64,000 nucleotides of DNA from Rubrivivax sp. Its GTDB lineage: Bacteria; Pseudomonadota; Gammaproteobacteria; Burkholderiales; Burkholderiaceae_C. Position numbers and translations under genes: made by a program. Position 1 is the first letter of the stretch; each line of letters opens with the position of its first letter. The stretch lies in assembly GCA_004210455.1 (NCBI GenBank), contig SEFA01000029.1:1-64000 (forward strand). Direction: 5' to 3'. A model generated the notes under the pieces. The model searched no databases. It was not told the origin of the DNA and saw nothing but the letters and a program-made list of their open reading frames with translations. Of this stretch, positions 18,282 to 26,807 are shown one piece after another.

Positions 18282-18332
18282 ACGGAGGCCGCCGTCTCTT
18301 ATAGTCCCTCTCCACCACGGAGAGCCCCGCCC

Positions 18333-19784
18333 ATGTACCTGTCCCGGATCGCGCTGACCAACGTGCGCTCGATGGCATCGCTGGCCATCGACTTCGGCGC
18401 CGGTCCGGACGCGCCGGCCGGCACGAACCGGCGCTGGACGTTGCTGCTCGGCGAGAACGGCTGCGGCAAGAGCACCGTGCTGCGCGCGATCGGGCTGCTG
18501 CTCGCCGGCAGCGAGGCGCTGCCGGAGCTGCTCGGCGATGCCGATGCGTGGATACGCAACGGCATGCGGCAATGCCGCATCGCCGGCACGCTGGTGACCG
18601 CCAAGGGCGAACGGCGCGAGATCGCCCTGGAGCTGCATCGCGGCGACGGGCTGCGCCAGATCTTCGAGCGCAACGCGCAGACGTTGGAGGCGCTAGATGC
18701 GGCGATCCGGCATGCCGATCGCAATTACTTCGTGCTCGGCTACGGCGTCTCGCGCCGGCCGCCCGAGACCGGCCAGCGCGCGAGCGGTCCGCTGGACGAG
18801 TCGGCGCGCTCGTCGCGTTCGCCGCGTGCTCGCGCGCTGGCCTCGATGTTCTCGCCCGACGCATCGCTGGTGTCGCTGCAGCGCTGGGCCATGGACCTCG
18901 ACTACCGGCGCGGCGAAGCGGCGCTGGCGCCGATCCGCGCGGCCCTGAACCAGCTGATGCGGGGCATGAACTTCTCGCGCATCGACAAGGCGTCGGGGCA
19001 GTTGATCTTCAAGACCGTCGACGGCGAGGTGCCGCTGAACCAGCTGTCCGACGGGTACCAGAACATGGCGGCCTGGTGCGGCGACCTGCTCTTCCGCATC
19101 ACCGAAGCCTTCCCCGACCGCAAGGATCCGCTGGCCACGCGCGGCGTGCTGCTGATCGACGAACTCGACCTGCACCTGCACCCGGTCTGGCGCCGGCAGT
19201 TGGTGGACTTCCTCTCGAACCTGCTGCCGAACTTCCAGTTCATCGCGACGACGCACTCCGCGCTGACCGCGCAGCAGAGCGGTGAAGGCGAGCTCTTCGT
19301 CATCCGCCGCGAAGGCGCGAAGCAGCGACCCACGCTGGTGCCCTTTGTCGGCGAGCCGCGGCTCATGATGCTGCATCAGCTGCTGATGAGCCCGATGTTC
19401 GGGCTGGAATCGACGGATTCGGTGGCGGTGGAAACCGCGAGGAACACGGCGCGCAAGCTGCACACGAAGACCAGGACCCAGGGCAAGACGCTGACCTCGC
19501 GCGAGCGCGCGCAGTTGCAGCGCAGCGCCGAGGTCCTTCGCGTCGCGCCCGAGTGGGACGCGGTGCCCGACTACGCCCGCCAGCAGACCGCGCTGCTGAA
19601 GGAACTCAAGGCGACGATCGCGAAGCAGGCGGCGAAGTCGGCACCGGCCAAGTCTCCGCCACCCAAGGCCCCGGTCGGGAAGAAGCCCGCTGCGAAGGTC
19701 GCCACGAAGCCGGTCGCAGCGACGCCCGCGCTGTCGCCGACCAAGCTGAAGGCGGCGGTGAAGCGGGTGGAGCGTTCGAAGTGA
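18333..19784 (+). CDS. PtuA-like AAA/ABC-type ATPase of a Septu-like defence pair
   Basis: 483 residues. Walker A is GENGCGKS (40-47), the ABC-type signature LSDGYQN is at about 236, Walker B VLLIDELDLHLHP is at about 272, and the switch His is in FIATTHSALTAQQ. This is the compact RecF/SMC-like ATPase architecture of PtuA and OLD-type defence ATPases, without a TOPRIM domain. The HNH nuclease gene overlaps its 3' end by 4 bp, which together suggests a Septu (PtuAB) type anti-phage module. The last 55 or so residues (from about 428) are an unusual Lys/Ala/Pro-rich, histone-H1-like tail. Start ATG 18333 follows CGGAGAG. Assignment to Septu is inference from fold and partner, not from a database search. 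Confidence 0.8.
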   Translation: MYLSRIALTNVRSMASLAIDFGAGPDAPAGTNRRWTLLLGENGCGKSTVLRAIGLLLAGSEALPELLGDADAWIRNGMRQCRIAGTLVTAKGERREIALELHRGDGLRQIFERNAQTLEALDAAIRHADRNYFVLGYGVSRRPPETGQRASGPLDESARSSRSPRARALASMFSPDASLVSLQRWAMDLDYRRGEAALAPIRAALNQLMRGMNFSRIDKASGQLIFKTVDGEVPLNQLSDGYQNMAAWCGDLLFRITEAFPDRKDPLATRGVLLIDELDLHLHPVWRRQLVDFLSNLLPNFQFIATTHSALTAQQSGEGELFVIRREGAKQRPTLVPFVGEPRLMMLHQLLMSPMFGLESTDSVAVETARNTARKLHTKTRTQGKTLTSRERAQLQRSAEVLRVAPEWDAVPDYARQQTALLKELKATIAKQAAKSAPAKSPPPKAPVGKKPAAKVATKPVAATPALSPTKLKAAVKRVERSK

Positions 19785-20623
19785 TCCGCCTGCGGCGCGG
19801 CCGGGACGCCGCGAGCCTGGGCGCGTTCACCGGCGCGAAGCTGCAGCAGCGGCTGCTCAAGCTCGAAGGCTACTTCTACGAGGACGGCGGCGAGGTCGAC
19901 TTCAAGCCCAAGGCGCGCCAGATCTGGTCGACCGCCAAGCCCGCGCTCAAGCGCGATTCAGCCGGGAAATGCGCGTACTGCGAGGCCGACACAGCCGTGG
20001 TCGCGCATGGCGATGTCGAGCACTTCCGCCCCAAGGATCTGTACTGGTGGCTGGCGTACTGCGTCGACAACTACACCTTCAGCTGCCAGGTCTGCAACCA
20101 GGTCTACAAGGGCAACACCTTCCCCGTGACCGGCGCGCGCCTGAAGCCGCCGCGCATGCCCGCGGCGCAGCCGACGGACGCGGCCAAGGCGGCGACGCTC
20201 GCCGCGAGCTTCTGCCTCGATCCCGCGGACGCCACGGACGCGTCGCTGAAGCGCTTCTTCGCCGGCGAGCAGCCCCATCTGCCCGACCCCTACCTGGTCG
20301 ATCCCGAGAAGCTGCTGTCGTGGAACGCGATCGAGGCCACGAACGAGGTCTGGCTCATCCCGCGTGGACGTTCGGCGAAGGCCAAGGCGGCCGCGAAGGC
20401 CGCTGAGGAGGTGCTCGGACTCAACCGCACGGAACTGCTTCGGCTGCGCTGGAATCACTACGACCTGCTGCGCACACTCGCGCTTGCCTTCCAGGAGATG
20501 GACCCGGCGTCGCCGAACGCGGCGAAGGTCCTCGCCGGCATCCGCCGCCGAGCGGACGGCGATCAGCCGTTCGCGGGGATGACTCGGCACTTCCTGCGGA
20601 CGTGGGGATTGCTGCAGACCTGA
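19781..20623 (+). CDS. PtuB-like HNH endonuclease (TIGR02646-type)
   Basis: 280 residues from GTG 19781, which overlaps the ATPase stop as GTGA and has GGTGGAG upstream; longer open frames lie inside the ATPase gene and are shadows. The HNH/zinc signature is clear: CAYCE (Cys 64 and 67), GDVEHFRPK (79-85, catalytic His 81), and CQVCNQVYKGNTFP (Cys 102 and 105, Asn 106). This CxxC-EHFRPK-CxxCN-KGxxFP pattern is that of the HNH proteins partnered with ATPases in Septu systems and in Ec78-type retrons. No reverse transcriptase or msr/msd RNA is visible nearby, so a Septu-like two-gene module is preferred. Predicted action is nucleic-acid cleavage in infected cells, gated by the ATPase. Confidence 0.83.
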   Translation: MIRLRRGRDAASLGAFTGAKLQQRLLKLEGYFYEDGGEVDFKPKARQIWSTAKPALKRDSAGKCAYCEADTAVVAHGDVEHFRPKDLYWWLAYCVDNYTFSCQVCNQVYKGNTFPVTGARLKPPRMPAAQPTDAAKAATLAASFCLDPADATDASLKRFFAGEQPHLPDPYLVDPEKLLSWNAIEATNEVWLIPRGRSAKAKAAAKAAEEVLGLNRTELLRLRWNHYDLLRTLALAFQEMDPASPNAAKVLAGIRRRADGDQPFAGMTRHFLRTWGLLQT

Positions 20624-20736
20624 CCCCCAAAGGTCGTCCCCCACAAACCACTCTTTGGAGGGCCAGTCTCCGACTGGTGCAATCGACAGCTGTCGGACAC
20701 GCTGGCGTTCAACCTGTTGAAGCGATTGACCCTGCC
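20624..20736. other. Short region with a perfect 12-bp palindrome after the nuclease gene
   Basis: This stretch is visibly less GC-rich than its surroundings. It holds a small hairpin (CCAGTCTCCGACTGG, 20663-20677) and the perfect palindrome CGACAGCTGTCG (20684-20695), placed before the small coiled-coil membrane gene. It may be an operator or a trace of the island boundary. No T-run terminator is present. Confidence 0.4.
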
Positions 20737-20973
20737 ATGCCAGAAGCCGACGATTCAAACCTCCCCCTCAAGGTGGCGACATTGGAGACACACGTGGACC
20801 GAATGCAATATGAGCTCAGCGAGTTCAAGGCTGAAATGCGCGAGTTCCGCAAGGAGACTCGAGCTGAACTCACGGCGATACGCACGCACGATTTCCGCCT
20901 GATGTTCGGCGCCATCATCACCGTCGCCATCGGGGTCGCAGCGCTGACCGCCAAAGGCTTCCACTGGATCTGA
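20737..20973 (+). CDS. Tiny coiled-coil, single-pass membrane protein
   Basis: 78 residues from ATG 20737; an upstream in-frame start would overlap the nuclease gene and lacks support. The first 50 residues are an amphipathic charged helix with heptad character (LKVATLETHVDRMQYELSEF onward). They are followed by one C-terminal membrane helix (LMFGAIITVAIGVAALTA). The layout resembles XhlA/DUF1640-type small membrane proteins. It lies 113 bp behind the nuclease gene on the same strand and converges on murB with no gap between stops. It could be an accessory membrane component of the defence pair or an unrelated small protein; no stronger statement is possible. Confidence 0.6.
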   Translation: MPEADDSNLPLKVATLETHVDRMQYELSEFKAEMREFRKETRAELTAIRTHDFRLMFGAIITVAIGVAALTAKGFHWI

Positions 20974-22044
20974 TCAGACGACCACCGGCTCCGGTTCCAG
21001 CCGGATGCCGAAACGGCCGTAGACGCTTTCCTGGATCGCCCGCGCCAGCGTGACGACCTCGGCGCCGCGGGCCTCGCCGCGGTTCACCAGCACCAGGGCC
21101 TGCTTCTCGTAGACCGCCGCGCCGCCCACGCTCTTGCCCTTCCACCCGCAGGCGTCGATCAGCCAGCCCGCAGCCAGCTTGAAGCTGCCGTCGGCCATCG
21201 GGTAATGCACGATGTGCGGGTCGCGCGCGATGATGTCGCGGCACTGCTCCGCGCTGACCACCGGGTTCTTGAAGAAGCTGCCCGCGTTGCCGATGCGCGC
21301 CGGGTCCGGCAACTTCGCGCTGCGGATCTCGCAGACCCACTCGAACACCTGCCGCGCGTCGGGCGCGGCGATGCCGGTGTCGGCCATCTTGCGTTCGAGG
21401 TCCAGGTAACCCAGCTGCGGCTGCCACGGCTTGGGACAGCGCAGCCGCACCTTCGTGATCACGCTCTTGCCCGCCAGGCCGCCGTACCCCGTCTGCTTGA
21501 ACACGCTGTCGCGATAGCCGAAGCGGCACACCGAGGCGGGCAGCGTCACACGTCGACCCGTCGTCAGGTCGACGACATCCACGTTCTCGAGCCGGTCCTT
21601 CAGCTCGATGCCGTAGGCGCCGATGTTCTGCACCGGCGCCGCCCCGACGGTACCCGGGATCAAGGCCAGGTTCTCCAGGCCGGGCACGCCCTGCGCCAGC
21701 GACCACGCCACCGCCTCGTGCCAGGGCACGCCAGCGCCGGCCTCGACGATCCAGCAGTCCTCGCGTTCCTCGACGGCCAGGCCCTGGATCTCCATCTTCA
21801 GCACGACCGCGTCGACGTCCTTCGTCAGGACGAGGTTGGACCCGCCGCCCAGCACGAACTTCGGCGCGCGGCCCAGTTCGGGGTGGTCGACGACGCGGCG
21901 CACATCCAGCTCCTCGCGGATGCGCACCAGCCGGCGCGCCGTCGCCGGCAGGCCGAAGGTGTTGTAGGGCTTCAGGTTGACGTCGTGCTCGATGACGACG
22001 CCCTCGCGGCGCTCGGTCGAGGGGGGGATGGCGGGAGACTGCAT
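20974..22044 (-). CDS. murB: UDP-N-acetylenolpyruvoylglucosamine reductase
   Basis: FAD-dependent, NADPH-using reductase that makes UDP-MurNAc in peptidoglycan precursor synthesis; cytoplasmic and essential. 356 residues. Motifs seen: NLKPYNTFGLPATARR (FAD domain start, about 27), LGGGSNLVLT (about 71), IPGTVGAAPVQNIGAYG (about 135) and NAGSFFKNPVVS (about 240, with the catalytic Ser). The C-terminal GWKGKSVGGAAVYEKQALVLVN follows. The first 15-20 residues are less conserved, so a slightly later start is possible. It is divergent from yajQ across 101 bp. Confidence 0.96.
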   Translation of the reverse strand: MQSPAIPPSTERREGVVIEHDVNLKPYNTFGLPATARRLVRIREELDVRRVVDHPELGRAPKFVLGGGSNLVLTKDVDAVVLKMEIQGLAVEEREDCWIVEAGAGVPWHEAVAWSLAQGVPGLENLALIPGTVGAAPVQNIGAYGIELKDRLENVDVVDLTTGRRVTLPASVCRFGYRDSVFKQTGYGGLAGKSVITKVRLRCPKPWQPQLGYLDLERKMADTGIAAPDARQVFEWVCEIRSAKLPDPARIGNAGSFFKNPVVSAEQCRDIIARDPHIVHYPMADGSFKLAAGWLIDACGWKGKSVGGAAVYEKQALVLVNRGEARGAEVVTLARAIQESVYGRFGIRLEPEPVVV

Positions 22045-22145
22045 GGCTAGAATTCTCGCCCATCTCCCCGAATCTCCCCCAAAGATCCCCTCGGAGGCCG
22101 GCCGCCGACAATCGGTCGTCGCCCTCCCCTCTGAAAGAGCCGTAC

Positions 22146-22640
22146 ATGCCCAGCTTTGACACCGTCCTCGAACCCGACATGGTGAAGGTCCGCAACAGCG
22201 TGGACGCCAGCGCCAAGGAAATCGCCACCCGCTTCGACTTCAAGGGCACCAGCGCCGCCATCGAGTGGAAGGACAAGGAAAAGGAAGTCCACGCCACCGG
22301 CGACGCCGAGTTCCAGCTCGAGCAGATCGAGGCCGTGCTCTATTCGAAACTCACCAAGCAGGGCGTCGTGCTCGGCTTCGTCGACAAGCAGGACAAGATC
22401 GAGAAGCTCGGCGGTGACCGCGTCAAGCAGGTCTACAAGATCAAGAACGGCCTGGAGGCCCCCGAGGCCAAGAAGGTCGTCGCCGCGATCAAGGAAAGCA
22501 AGCTCAAGGTGCAGGCCCAGATCGAAGGCGACATCGTGCGCATCACCGGCAAGTCGCTCGACGACCTGCAGGGGGCGCAGGCCGCGCTGCGCAAGGCGCT
22601 GCCCGACCTGCCGCTGAGCTTCGACAACTACCGCAAGTGA
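22146..22640 (+). CDS. yajQ: YajQ family nucleotide-binding protein
   Basis: 164 residues starting MPSFDTVLEPDMVKVRNSVD, with the family hallmark RFDFKGTSAAIEW at about 29 and the central GGDRVKQVYKIKNGLEAPEAKK segment. Proteins of this family bind nucleotides, and members in Xanthomonas and Pseudomonas have been shown to bind cyclic di-GMP and alter gene expression. It is soluble and cytoplasmic, with two ferredoxin-like domains. The ribosome-binding site is GAAAGAG. Its stop touches the start region of prsT, so the two genes may be cotranscribed. Confidence 0.95.
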   Translation: MPSFDTVLEPDMVKVRNSVDASAKEIATRFDFKGTSAAIEWKDKEKEVHATGDAEFQLEQIEAVLYSKLTKQGVVLGFVDKQDKIEKLGGDRVKQVYKIKNGLEAPEAKKVVAAIKESKLKVQAQIEGDIVRITGKSLDDLQGAQAALRKALPDLPLSFDNYRK

Positions 22641-22651
22641 TCCTCGGCGAG

Positions 22652-25501
22652 ATGAGCACGCCTCGCAGGACCGGCTGGCGACGTCCCGCCGCCGTGGCGC
22701 TGTCCGTGGCGACCGCAGTCGCCGCGATGACCGCGCTGCTGGCGATGGTCCCTTCGCCCGCGTTCGCGGACAGCGTCAAGGCGTCGCGTTACTACGAGGA
22801 CGCGCTCAAGCGTTTCGAGCAGCGGGACATCGACGGCACCATCATCCAGCTCAAGAACGCGCTGCAGCAGGACGCGCGGATGCTGACGGTGCACGTGCTG
22901 CTCGGCAAGGCGCTGCTGATGCGCAGCGAAGCCGCCGCCGCCGAGATCGAGTTCAACGAGGCGCTCTCGCAGGGCATCAACCGCGCCGAAGTGGCCGTCC
23001 CGCTGGCGCAGGCGCTGGTCGCGCAGGGCAAGCAGGCCGAGGTGTTCAAGCAACCGGCGCTGGTGCCCGACGGCCTGCCCGACAACGTCCGCAAGTCGCT
23101 GTTCCTGGTGCGTGCGGCGGCGGCCTCGGACCTCGGAGACCCCTCCCGCGCGCAAGCCCAGATCGATCTGGCGCGCGCCATTCCTCCCGACAACGCCGAC
23201 ACCTGGCTCGCCGAAGTGCCGCTGCGTCTGCGCGCACGACAGTTCGACAAGGCCACCGCCGCCGCCGAGCAGGCGGTGCGGCTGGCGCCGGGCAGCGGCG
23301 AGGCGCTCTACCAGCGCGCCACCGTGCCGCATGTGCAGGGCCGGCTCGACGAGGCGCTCAAGGGCTATGAACGCGCGATCGCCGCCGATCCGCGCCACCT
23401 CGAGGCACAGATGGCCCGCGCCGGCCTGCTGATCGACCTGAACCGCGACGCCGACGCGCTGGCGCAGATCCAGTCCGCGCTGAAGCTTGCGCCGAACGAG
23501 CCCCGCGCCCTCTACCTCACCGCCGTGCTCGCGGAGCGTCGCAACGACGCCGCCGCGGCCAAGACCGCGCTCAAGGCGGTCACCACCGCGCTGGATCCGG
23601 TGCCCATCGAGTTCATCCGCTACCGCCCGCAGGCGCTGATGCTCAACGGCCTGGCCCACTTCGGCCTGGGCGAGATGGAGAAGGCCAAGCCCTACCTCGA
23701 ATACGCGCAGCGCCAGACGCCCAACAGCCCGCTCTCCAAGCTGCTGGCGCAGGTCTACGTGGCCGAGCCCAACCTCGACCGCGCCAGCGATGTGCTGGAG
23801 TCCTACCTCAAGGCCAATCCCGGCGACGGTCAGGCGCTGGTGATGATGGCCACGCTGCAGATGGCGCAGGGCCGCCATGCGCGCGCCGCCGCGCTGATGC
23901 AGGAGGCGCTGAAGTCGCGGGACGCTCCCGAATTCCGCACCGCGCTCGGCCTGTCGCTGATGCGCGGCGGCCAGTCCGGCGACGCGGTCGGCGAACTGGA
24001 AAAGGCTTTCCAGCGCGACCCGCGTCAGACCTATGCCGGCATGGCGTTGGTGTCGCTCTACCTGCGCGGCGGGCAGACCGCCAAGGCCATCGGCATCTCG
24101 GACAAGCTGGTCAAGCAGGACCCGAACAACACCACCGCCTGGCTGCAGCTCGCCGTCGCGCGGCGCGCGGCCAACGACACGGCCGGCGCGCGCCAGGCCT
24201 ACCAGAAGGCCAACCAGCTCGACCCGAGCCTGGTCGACGCACAGCTCGGGCTCGCGCGGGTCGACATCGCCGACCGCCAGTTCGACGCCGCCCAGACCCG
24301 GCTGGCCGCGATGCTGAAGGCCGACGAGAAGAACGCCGACGCGCTCTACGAGATGGCGCTGCTGAGCGAAGCCCGCGGCCAGACCGCCGAGGTGCAGCGA
24401 TGGCTGGCGAAGGCCACCGACGTCAGCACCTCGCGCAATACGCGGGCGGACCAGGCGCTGGTCGCCTGGCTGCTGAAGCAGGAGCAGCCGGCGCCGGCGC
24501 TCGAAGCGGCCCGCAAGCTGCTCGGCAAGGCACCCGACGATCCGCAGGCCATGATCACCTACGCGCGGGCCCAGCTTGCCAATCGCGACATCAAGGGCGC
24601 CACGGCGACCTTGACCGGCGCCGCGCGGCGGTCGGGCTTCGGCGCGGATCCGCTCGCGCAGATCGCGGGGCTCCAGCTGGACGCTCGCGATCTGGCCGGT
24701 GCCGCCTACAGCCTGGACAAGGCGTTGCAGGCGTCGCCGCAACATCTCGGCTCGCTGGCCCTGTCCTCGACGGTGGCGCTGCAGCAGGGCAATCTGGCGC
24801 TGGCCGACAGGCAGGCGAAACAGGTGATCCAGCTCCGCCCGCAATCGGCGCTGGGTTACTCGCTCGCTGCGGACGTGGCCCAGGCCCGCAAGCAGCCCGC
24901 GCAGGCCCTCGAGGCGCTGCGCAAGGCCCATGAGGTCCAACCGAGCAGCGGCAGCCTCCTGGCACTGATGCGGGCCTTGAGCCGGCAGGACTCTGGTGGC
25001 AAGGCGGCGCAGGATCTGGCGGAACGCTGGCTGAAGACGCACCCGACCGATCTCGCGGCCTGGAAGGCGCTGGGCGACACCCAGGCGCGGGCCGGGTCCT
25101 TCCCCGCGGCCCGCCGCAGCTACGACACGGCCTTGAAGCTCCGTCCCAATGACGTCGAGGCGCTGAACAACCTGGCCAACACCATGATCCACCAGGGCGA
25201 GGCGGCTGCCGCAGCCGCGGTGGCGGAGAAGGCCCTGGCGCTGGACCCGCGCAACCCCTCCGTGATCGACACGGCCGGTTGGGCCTATCACCTGGCCGGC
25301 AATGGCGACCGCGCGCTGCAACTGCTGCGCGATGCGCGCCTGCGGGAGCCCAACAGCCCGGACATCCGCTACCACCTCGCTGCCGCCTTGGCCAAGGCCG
25401 GACGCAAGGCGGAGGCCCGCGAGGAACTGGACGCCGCGCTGCGCAGCACCGCGTTCGAAAGTCACAAGGACGCGCAGTCCTTGAGCCAGACGCTGCGTTG
25501 A
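22652..25501 (+). CDS. prsT: XrtA/PEP-CTERM system TPR-repeat protein PrsT
   Basis: A 949-residue protein with an N-terminal signal sequence (AAVALSVATAVAAMTALLAM, ending near PAFADS) followed by about twenty-three TPR-like helical hairpins across the rest. The first hairpin ASRYYEDALKRFEQRDIDGTIIQLKNALQQD and the length are typical of PrsT, the TPR protein linked to exosortase A systems with exopolysaccharide synthesis. It probably acts in the periplasm as an assembly scaffold. The start is uncertain: ATG 22652 is used, but GTG 22637 overlaps the yajQ stop (GTGA) and is also possible. It is located away from the rest of the exosortase-A genes of this window (61-64 kb) and directly upstream of a PEP-CTERM protein gene. 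Confidence 0.85.
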   Translation: MSTPRRTGWRRPAAVALSVATAVAAMTALLAMVPSPAFADSVKASRYYEDALKRFEQRDIDGTIIQLKNALQQDARMLTVHVLLGKALLMRSEAAAAEIEFNEALSQGINRAEVAVPLAQALVAQGKQAEVFKQPALVPDGLPDNVRKSLFLVRAAAASDLGDPSRAQAQIDLARAIPPDNADTWLAEVPLRLRARQFDKATAAAEQAVRLAPGSGEALYQRATVPHVQGRLDEALKGYERAIAADPRHLEAQMARAGLLIDLNRDADALAQIQSALKLAPNEPRALYLTAVLAERRNDAAAAKTALKAVTTALDPVPIEFIRYRPQALMLNGLAHFGLGEMEKAKPYLEYAQRQTPNSPLSKLLAQVYVAEPNLDRASDVLESYLKANPGDGQALVMMATLQMAQGRHARAAALMQEALKSRDAPEFRTALGLSLMRGGQSGDAVGELEKAFQRDPRQTYAGMALVSLYLRGGQTAKAIGISDKLVKQDPNNTTAWLQLAVARRAANDTAGARQAYQKANQLDPSLVDAQLGLARVDIADRQFDAAQTRLAAMLKADEKNADALYEMALLSEARGQTAEVQRWLAKATDVSTSRNTRADQALVAWLLKQEQPAPALEAARKLLGKAPDDPQAMITYARAQLANRDIKGATATLTGAARRSGFGADPLAQIAGLQLDARDLAGAAYSLDKALQASPQHLGSLALSSTVALQQGNLALADRQAKQVIQLRPQSALGYSLAADVAQARKQPAQALEALRKAHEVQPSSGSLLALMRALSRQDSGGKAAQDLAERWLKTHPTDLAAWKALGDTQARAGSFPAARRSYDTALKLRPNDVEALNNLANTMIHQGEAAAAAAVAEKALALDPRNPSVIDTAGWAYHLAGNGDRALQLLRDARLREPNSPDIRYHLAAALAKAGRKAEAREELDAALRSTAFESHKDAQSLSQTLR

Positions 25502-25628
25502 CGCCCTGTCGAGATGGCCACGCCCCTCTGCTGAGGGGTTACCGACCGTGTCAGAAAAACTTACATTCCAGTCCCAATGACAGTCGCTTTTACCGACAAG
25601 TCCTTGTGGCGTAAGGGAAAGACGAAAT

Positions 25629-25644
25629 TGGCCCAGTGTTTGCT
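25629..25644 (+). promoter_or_regulatory. Sigma-54 (RpoN) promoter for the PEP-CTERM gene
   Basis: TGGCCCAGTGTTTGCT matches the -24/-12 consensus TGGCAC-N5-TTGCW with exact spacing; only one position of the -24 box differs. It lies 57 bp before the ATG, which fits a 5' leader of about 45 nt. PEP-CTERM systems of this type commonly carry the sigma-54-dependent PrsK/PrsR two-component pair, which supports the call. Confidence 0.75.
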
Positions 25645-25700
25645 AATAAAACTGGACTGAATCTGATAGCTCTGCCTCCGGCGGGGCCCGAGGGGAAACC

Positions 25701-26534
25701 ATGCAACGAGTTCAACAACGACTGATCGGAATGGCTGTGGTGGCGCTTGCGTCGCTGCTGCCGTTCAGCGCGCATGCGCTTTCCACCTGGACGGCTGGCA
25801 ACTGCGCCAGCAACTGCAGCGAGACCGGCGATGCCGCGCCCAACGTCAGCTACAGCGCCTATTCGGCGGTGATCAACCAGACCGGCAACGGCACCTATTC
25901 CAGCACCGGAGCTTTCGCGCAGAGCACGCTGGCGTACTACTCCGGCAGCGGTTTCGGCGTGCAGGCGCCCAACGGTGATTCGGGCTCGCCCAATCACTCG
26001 CTGGACAACTTCGGCTATCAGGACCTGATCCTGTTGAAGTTCGATTCCGCCGTGAACCTGACGCAGCTGAAGCTGGGTTGGTGGCAAAGCGACAGCGACA
26101 TCACCGTCCTGGCCTACACCGGCAACACGAGCGGTGTCGACGCGGCGAGCACCATCGCCGGCAAGACTGCGGGCAACCTGAAGTCGGCCAACGGCTGGTC
26201 CCTGGTCAACAGCTACGCGGACGTGGGCAGCGCCAACTCGCTCAACCTGAACACGAGCCTCACCTCCAGCTGGTGGATCATCACCGCCTACAACTCGCAG
26301 CTGGGCGGCGCGACCACCGGCAACGACGGCACCACCAGCGGCCTGACCCGAGGCACCGGCACCACCAGCTACGGCGGCTACGACTTCGTGAAGCTGTATT
26401 CCGTCTCGGGCAACAAGGCACCTGGCGGCGGCACCAACAACGGCAACGTGCCGGAACCCGCGTCGCTGGCCCTGGCCTCCGTCGCGCTGCTCGGCCTGAT
26501 CGGCGTGCGTCGCCGCAAGCCATCCCAACGCTGA
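25701..26534 (+). CDS. PEP-CTERM surface protein (XDP1-like)
   Basis: 277 residues with a signal peptide (MAVVALASLLPFSAHA, ending about 26) and a C-terminal sorting signal: VPEPASLALASVALLGLIGV then RRRK (about 249-272). It is therefore exported and processed by exosortase. The mature part is Ser/Thr/Gly/Asn-rich with the pattern SLDNFGYQDLILLKFDSAVN and LGWWQSDSDITVLAYTG. That recalls the exosortase-dependent surface protein family XDP1, an assignment made from memory. It has its own sigma-54 promoter, a good ribosome-binding site (GAGGGGAAA) and an intrinsic terminator, so it is monocistronic and probably strongly and conditionally expressed. Confidence 0.9.
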   Translation: MQRVQQRLIGMAVVALASLLPFSAHALSTWTAGNCASNCSETGDAAPNVSYSAYSAVINQTGNGTYSSTGAFAQSTLAYYSGSGFGVQAPNGDSGSPNHSLDNFGYQDLILLKFDSAVNLTQLKLGWWQSDSDITVLAYTGNTSGVDAASTIAGKTAGNLKSANGWSLVNSYADVGSANSLNLNTSLTSSWWIITAYNSQLGGATTGNDGTTSGLTRGTGTTSYGGYDFVKLYSVSGNKAPGGGTNNGNVPEPASLALASVALLGLIGVRRRKPSQR

Positions 26535-26550
26535 GCCTCCCTGCTCCGCG

Positions 26551-26580
26551 AAAGGCGACCCCAGGGGTCGCCTTTCTTTT
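26551..26580 (+). terminator. Intrinsic terminator of the PEP-CTERM gene
   Basis: A perfect stem AAAGGCGACCCC / GGGGTCGCCTTT is followed by CTTTTT, 16 bp after the stop codon. Confidence 0.93.
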
Positions 26581-26610
26581 TGCCCAAGCCCCCCGCCCTT
26601 CCGCCCCAAG

Positions 26611-26647
26611 AAAAAACGCCCGATGCACTGAGTGCACCGGGCGTTTT
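26611..26647 (-). terminator. Terminator of the rimP-typA operon
   Basis: On the minus strand the stem CGCCCGGTGCACTC / AGTGCATCGGGCG (one mismatch) is followed by TTTTTT. It lies about 160 bp beyond the typA stop; the DNA between shows no gene. Confidence 0.85.
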
Positions 26648-26807
26648 CGCATTTTCACTTCCCATCGTCCTCGGTCGCAAAACCTTGGAAGGACGGTACT
26701 GGTTGGGGGCGGTGAGGCGTGAGGTTTCAGCGCTTGCCGCTGGGGCCTCATGCCTCGGCGACCAGCGCCCGGACCTTCGCAGTCCGAGCGTCCGCCGCTT
26801 CCGCGCC

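Noticed and set aside
19553-19780. A longer N-terminus for the HNH nuclease
   Set aside because: The upstream open part lies wholly in the ATPase gene and is a low-complexity shadow; GTG 19781 with GGTGGAG and stop overlap explains the start.
18333-20623. A retron (ATPase and HNH effectors of the Ec78 type)
   Set aside because: No reverse transcriptase gene and no msr/msd-like inverted repeat is seen next to the pair.
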